DNA from: Alphaproteobacteria bacterium
GTDB taxonomy: Bacteria; Pseudomonadota; Alphaproteobacteria; Caulobacterales; Hyphomonadaceae
Direction of reading: 5' to 3'
DNA length: 64,000 bases
Assembly (NCBI GenBank): GCA_018969425.1
Contig: JAGWYJ010000007.1
Coordinates: 62,001-126,000 of the forward strand
Below are positions 60,666 to 64,000 of the stretch, piece after piece (position 1 is the stretch's first letter; every line of letters starts with the position of its first letter). Made by a program: the position numbers and the translations under genes. The notes under the pieces were generated by a model that was not told where the DNA came from, did not search any database, and saw nothing but the letters and a program-made list of their open reading frames with translations.

Positions 60666-60765
60666 TGTCCAACTTTATAGAACAAAACAAACAACTTTAT
60701 CCCGGTTATACGAAAGAAAGGCAAGGGCTAGGGAGTCGGCATCATAACCCGGGACCGGTTCCGCC
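60666..60765. promoter_or_regulatory. AT-rich divergent promoter with 9-bp direct repeats (LysR/pirin)
   Basis: CAACTTTAT occurs at 60670-60678 and again at 60692-60700, 22 bp apart or two helical turns. A TTATAC -10-like box (60706-60711) faces the pirin gene without a good -35, as is usual for LysR-activated promoters. The stretch is far more AT-rich than the surrounding DNA. Confidence 0.5.
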
Positions 60766-61464
60766 ATGATCGATCTTCGCCCTTTCTCCAGCCTCGGCGC
60801 CGCCGACCATGGGAGGCTCAAGGCCCGACACCACTTCTCCTTCGCCGCCTATCGTGACCCCCGTCGAATGAACTGGGGACGACTTCGGGTCTGGAATGAC
60901 GATGTCATCGCGCCCGGAAGCGGGTTTCCAACTCACGGTCACCAGGACATGGAGATCATCACCTATGTCCGCGAAGGAGCTATCACTCATCGCGACAGCC
61001 TCGGAAACATCGGCCGCACAGGCGCGGGGGATGTTCAGGTGATGTCGGCTGGGACCGGCGTGACCCATTCAGAATTCAACCTGGAGGACATCGAGACGCG
61101 GATCTTCCAGATCTGGATCCTTCCGGATCAGGCCGGGGGTCGACCTTCATGGGGCGCCCGACCGTTTCCGAATAGCGACCGGACCGGTCGGTTTGGGGTG
61201 CTCGCCTCGGGCATGGCCGGAGATGAAGGCGCTCTTCCGATCCGGGCGCAGGCCCGGGTGCTTGGAGCGACCCTCAGGGCGGGAGAACGTGTCGTCTACC
61301 CATCCCGGCCGGATCGCTTTCTTTATCTTGCTCCAGCCCTCGGACGGGTTCGTCTGGACGATACCGAAGTGAACGCCCGAGACGGCGTCGCCATAGCGGG
61401 TCTGGATCGCCTCGAACTGATCGCTCTCGAGGACAGCGAACTCGTACTGGTCGATACAGCCTGA
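60766..61464 (+). CDS. Pirin family protein (YhhW-like, putative quercetin 2,3-dioxygenase)
   Basis: A 232-residue bicupin, the length of E. coli YhhW (231). The N-terminal cupin holds the metal site: RVWNDDVIAPGSGFPTHGHQ followed by DMEIITYV, VMSAGTGVTHSEFN, and the FQIWILPD strand. The C-terminal cupin is degenerate (RVLGATLRAGERVVY). Members have quercetinase activity in vitro, but the physiological role may be redox or stress signalling. It is divergent from the LysR regulator and followed 69 bases later by an FMN reductase, forming a small regulated unit. Confidence 0.92.
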   Translation: MIDLRPFSSLGAADHGRLKARHHFSFAAYRDPRRMNWGRLRVWNDDVIAPGSGFPTHGHQDMEIITYVREGAITHRDSLGNIGRTGAGDVQVMSAGTGVTHSEFNLEDIETRIFQIWILPDQAGGRPSWGARPFPNSDRTGRFGVLASGMAGDEGALPIRAQARVLGATLRAGERVVYPSRPDRFLYLAPALGRVRLDDTEVNARDGVAIAGLDRLELIALEDSELVLVDTA

Positions 61465-61533
61465 ACGGACCCCCGATCCGCCGTCCTGAACACCTCATCA
61501 ATCGCCCTTTTCACCTTTGCCAAGGAGCTCGCC

Positions 61534-62094
61534 ATGCCTGCACCCTTTGCCGTGTCTGTTGTGATCGGAAGCCTTCGTGAAGCGTCCGTGAGCCGCAAGG
61601 CCGCTCAGGCGCTTATTCGCCTTGCACCGGATCAGATGACGATGAAGATCGCCGAGATCGGCTCATTGTCGCTTTACAATGAGGATATCGAGGCTGGCGG
61701 CGCGCCCGAAGCCTGGACGCGGTTTCGCAATGAAATCAGATCGAGCGACGCTGTTCTGTTCGTGACGCCGGAATACAATCGTTCCGTACCTGCCGCTCTG
61801 AAGAATGCTATAGATGTGGGCTCGCGTCCCTATGGTCAGAGCGCATGGGCTGGAAAGCCCGCTGCGATCATGTCTCTGTCACCCGGGGCCCTTGGCGGCT
61901 TCGGCGCTAATCATCACCTGCGTCAGTCCCTTGTCTTCCTCGATATGCCCGTGATGCAACAACCTGAGGCCTATGTCGGCGACGCCTTCTCCCTGTTTGA
62001 TGAAGCCGGCGAGTTCCGCGCTGCCAGAAGTCAGGATTTCTTCAAATCCTTTGCAGACGCCTTCGCGGGATGGGTTGCCCGGACGGTTCGCTGA
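61534..62094 (+). CDS. NADPH-dependent FMN reductase / quinone reductase (ChrR/YieF-like)
   Basis: A 186-residue flavodoxin-fold reductase. It has the FMN phosphate loop VVIGSLREASVSRKAA, the segment AVLFVTPEYNRSVPAALKNA with the conserved PEYN motif, and AAIMSLSPGALGGFGANHHL. Length and motifs match ChrR/YieF-type quinone and chromate reductases, which perform two-electron reduction and protect against redox cycling. It lies in the LysR/pirin unit and likely responds to quinone-like or electrophilic compounds. The PEYN motif and size make the family assignment secure. Confidence 0.93.
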   Translation: MPAPFAVSVVIGSLREASVSRKAAQALIRLAPDQMTMKIAEIGSLSLYNEDIEAGGAPEAWTRFRNEIRSSDAVLFVTPEYNRSVPAALKNAIDVGSRPYGQSAWAGKPAAIMSLSPGALGGFGANHHLRQSLVFLDMPVMQQPEAYVGDAFSLFDEAGEFRAARSQDFFKSFADAFAGWVARTVR

Positions 62095-62254
62095 GGACTC
62101 TGGAATAGGCCCCTCCCCGCCTGGGTCTTGGGCCTCGCCGGTGGTGGGAGTGCAACGCGGAGGATCGGTTAGATCCCGAGCCTCAGGATGTTGACGAGGA
62201 CGGGGCTGGAGCAGCTCCGTCTCCCGACTCGCGGAAGCATCGCAGGCGGACGGT

Positions 62255-63649
62255 TCAGGCCAGCGGTTCAGTCACGACGGATGCGAATTCTCCCTGTCGG
62301 TCTTTATGGAGAATCAGCGTCGCAAATGAGGTAGGGCTGTCGAACCGATCGACTGCGGCGAGTTTGATGTCAGGGAAAAGAGCCGAGAGCTTCTGCTTGT
62401 AATCCAGAACGCTTTGACCTGAACTGCCGGGGCGAAGGCGAAAGTATCCTTCCAAGAACCCAGGTTCTTTCGACGCTGCGAGCGCCGCCTCCTGTCCCGT
62501 CAGCAGCATATATTCGAAACTGCCTGCGCCCGGAGCTTCCTCCGCCGTAGGGGACCCGCTGGTATCGACAAGGCCGGCGTCTCGGCGAAACGCCGCCCAG
62601 GGGCCGTTGCATCGCGTCCGATCGTTGATGTCGTAATATCCCCGAACGACCTGGCACCCCGCAGAGTCGAATACATCCGGTCCGTCCCGGAAGCGTCCTG
62701 TGCTATGAATGTTGTGAGCTGCTCCTCGTGTCCACACATCGCCTGTCTGATAGGGATCGAAGGAAAGATCATCCGTCGTACGAAGGACGACATAGTCCTG
62801 GTCCATGAGGAGGGCGCCCGTCTGAGCTTTCTTCGGGTCGCTCGCCTTGTGTGTGCCGGCGCGGTATCGATACTTGCCTGTAGGCAGGAGGCTTGCCCCA
62901 TATCCGGCGGCTGGGAGAGCCTTGAACATGTTCGACGCAGACGGTGTGGTGGAGGCGCGAAACACTGCGATCATGTTGTCTGCAGGACGCCACACTCCCA
63001 TGACGCATTCACACGAGAGATGCCCCGGGGTCCGTACCCGCAGCGCATGGGCTGAGGCGAAAGGTCTGGCCTCATCAGGAGAGGACAGGGCGCAGCCGCG
63101 GAGCCCGAAGATCCGCACGCCTTGGCGGTCTGCGAACTGAAAAGAGTTGCGCTCTGCAAGAAAGGTGAGGGCCTCGGCCGTCAGTTCGAACTCCTCTGCG
63201 GCGGGCTGCGCGAAACTCTCTAGGTGGCGATAATCCGGTGCGCGCAGGAGATCCGGCCAGTTTGGAACCGGTCGGTCAGCAGCCCCTATCTCCCAGTAAC
63301 GCCTCTGGGAGATAAGCGCTTTGAGAGAGTCATCGAGCGGCGGCGCAGGCCAGGCGCCCTGCGTTAGTGCCTTAGTATAGATCAGACTTCTGACAGCTTG
63401 AGATTGAGTGGCGTCCACCGGCTCGATGAGACTGGCGCCGAGAGCAGGTGTTGCAACGCCCTCGAAATCTCCGAGCTCCACGGCGTTGGAACTGTCGGCC
63501 TCGTCATCTGCTGAGGGTAGCTCGAGCGCTTCAGGGGTCGGTGGGGCCGGGGGCGGCGGCACGGGTTCGGCGTTTTGCCGCTCGCAGCCCCCAATGCCTG
63601 CGATGGCTGCGGCGGCGGCAGACGCGCTCAGAAACGTGCGTCGACGCAT
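62255..63649 (-). CDS. Exported protein with an L,D-transpeptidase-like His/Cys motif, function unknown
   Basis: A 464-residue protein starting with a Tat motif and lipobox (MRRRTFLSASAA, GIGGC22), then a Pro-rich linker and a helical region (about residues 80-165). A C-terminal domain shows AAHNIHSTGRFRDG (H315) and DVFDSAGCQVVRGYYD (S329, C332). This H-x13-S-x-G-C arrangement resembles the HG...SxGC active site of L,D-transpeptidases and a group of phage-associated proteins with NIH...SAGCQV. That makes it a candidate cell-wall cross-linking or hydrolysing enzyme, by inference only. GGGAGAG lies just before the ATG. It converges on the FMN reductase gene. Confidence 0.6.
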   Translation of the reverse strand: MRRRTFLSASAAAAAIAGIGGCERQNAEPVPPPPAPPTPEALELPSADDEADSSNAVELGDFEGVATPALGASLIEPVDATQSQAVRSLIYTKALTQGAWPAPPLDDSLKALISQRRYWEIGAADRPVPNWPDLLRAPDYRHLESFAQPAAEEFELTAEALTFLAERNSFQFADRQGVRIFGLRGCALSSPDEARPFASAHALRVRTPGHLSCECVMGVWRPADNMIAVFRASTTPSASNMFKALPAAGYGASLLPTGKYRYRAGTHKASDPKKAQTGALLMDQDYVVLRTTDDLSFDPYQTGDVWTRGAAHNIHSTGRFRDGPDVFDSAGCQVVRGYYDINDRTRCNGPWAAFRRDAGLVDTSGSPTAEEAPGAGSFEYMLLTGQEAALAASKEPGFLEGYFRLRPGSSGQSVLDYKQKLSALFPDIKLAAVDRFDSPTSFATLILHKDRQGEFASVVTEPLA

Positions 63650-63702
63650 CAGGCTCTCCCAACAATGGTGGATTTTTTAGACTACCTACTGACTGCGAGG
63701 AT

Positions 63703-63735
63703 CGCAAATGACGGATCGATGACACAAAATTTGCG
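63703..63735. promoter_or_regulatory. Inverted repeat CGCAAAT-N19-ATTTGCG upstream of the transpeptidase-like gene
   Basis: Perfect 7-bp arms at 63703-63709 and 63729-63735, 54 bp before the start at 63649. On the minus strand the proximal arm overlaps a -35-like TTGCGA, which is followed at 17 bp by TAGTCT. A regulator bound here could control the exported protein; the regulator is unknown. Confidence 0.35.
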
Positions 63736-63925
63736 AAAGGGGATCTTTGACGCGCGGGGGTGACCTCGGTGCGCCGGAGGTTGATCGACACGAAAAGGGG
63801 GACTCCTCGAACATCAGCCGAAGGGGTGCGGCCAGACCTGTGCTTCCACGTCTCCGGTAGAGTCGGGATTATCGGTCGTCTCAAAGACCTCGATGAATCC
63901 TGGACCAGGGTTGCTCCTAGATGCC

Positions 63926-63946
63926 CTCCAGCGCTGTGTGCTGGAG
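63926..63946. repeat. Inverted repeat near the window end
   Basis: CTCCAGC (63926-63932) and GCTGGAG (63940-63946) form a perfect 7-bp stem with a 7-base loop. It could be a terminator or leader structure for a gene beyond the window; its role is unknown. Confidence 0.3.
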
Positions 63947-64000
63947 TCTCAAGACACGGGCGTTAGAGCTATGCCTGTGCATGCCCTCAACCAACGTGTT

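Larger units (their letters stand above)
63650..64000. other. 351-bp window end without a convincing gene
   Basis: It holds the promoter side of the exported L,D-transpeptidase-like gene and two inverted repeats listed separately. Short open frames here lack ribosome binding sites and normal composition. A gene may begin just beyond 64000, but nothing inside the window supports it. Confidence 0.4.

Noticed and set aside
63760-63966. 68-codon open frame near the window end
   Set aside because: No ribosome binding site, unusual composition and an inverted repeat inside it; not supportable as a gene.
1-64000. CRISPR arrays, insertion sequences, prophage or integrative-element ends
   Set aside because: No regularly spaced repeats, transposase, integrase or flanking direct repeats were seen; the VirB operon alone does not establish a mobile element.

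Overview
The window is a dense, GC-rich bacterial chromosome segment with about 52 protein-coding genes and no rRNA, tRNA, CRISPR array, transposase or phage gene that I could recognise. Gene content points to an alphaproteobacterium, most like Caulobacterales (Caulobacteraceae/Hyphomonadaceae). The grounds are a large TonB-dependent receptor beside a sulfotransferase, many acyl-CoA dehydrogenases, FAD-dependent GMC dehydrogenases with Tat-exported small subunits, a chromosomal VirB operon, and an EF-P/EpmA/EpmB set. This placement is inference from gene families, not from a marker gene.

Layout. 1-117: start of thymidine kinase, cut by the window edge. 0.4-8.9 kb: envelope and secreted functions (Do/HtrA protease, unknown secreted protein, beta-lactamase-fold lipoprotein, TonB receptor, sulfotransferase). 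9-22.4 kb: acyl-CoA metabolism (two acyl-CoA ligases, two acyl-CoA dehydrogenases, a kinase fused to a DUF6285-like domain, and an SDR protein with halohydrin-dehalogenase-type residues), interrupted by a TetR-controlled RND efflux operon with a clear double operator. 22.7-23.8 kb: membrane protein plus XRE regulator. 24-27 kb: EF-P divergent from its beta-lysylation enzymes EpmA and EpmB. 27.2-30.5 kb: exported DUF1800/DUF1501 pair. 30.5-39.1 kb: compact minus-strand type IV secretion operon virB1-2-3-4-6-8-9-10-11, without virB5 or virB7. 39.3-44.5 kb: nitronate monooxygenase, LOG-family protein, DUF2306 membrane protein and a tandem acyl-CoA dehydrogenase pair.

44.5-59.6 kb is the most coherent accessory block. 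It holds two copies of a dehydrogenase module (GMC flavoprotein with a C-x5-C-x3-C iron-sulfur motif plus gluconate-2-dehydrogenase-subunit-3-like Tat lipoprotein), two DUF1080 lipoproteins, two sugar-phosphate-isomerase-like proteins (one Tat-exported), a Gfo/Idh/MocA oxidoreductase, a sugar-type MFS permease, a Tat-exported unknown and a GDH-like PQQ dehydrogenase with a fused cytochrome c domain. Together they look like a pathway that oxidises a sugar or glycoside in the periplasm (probably at C3), cleaves the keto-glycoside and processes the product in the cytoplasm. A LacI-type operator sits in the divergent MFS/DUF1080 promoter.

59.7-64 kb: LysR regulator divergent from pirin and an FMN reductase, then a Tat/lipoprotein with an L,D-transpeptidase-like His/Cys motif, and a final 350 bp without a convincing gene.

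Start sites were chosen by Shine-Dalgarno spacing and signal-peptide shape. Hairpins and operators were found by eye; no energies or database searches were computed.
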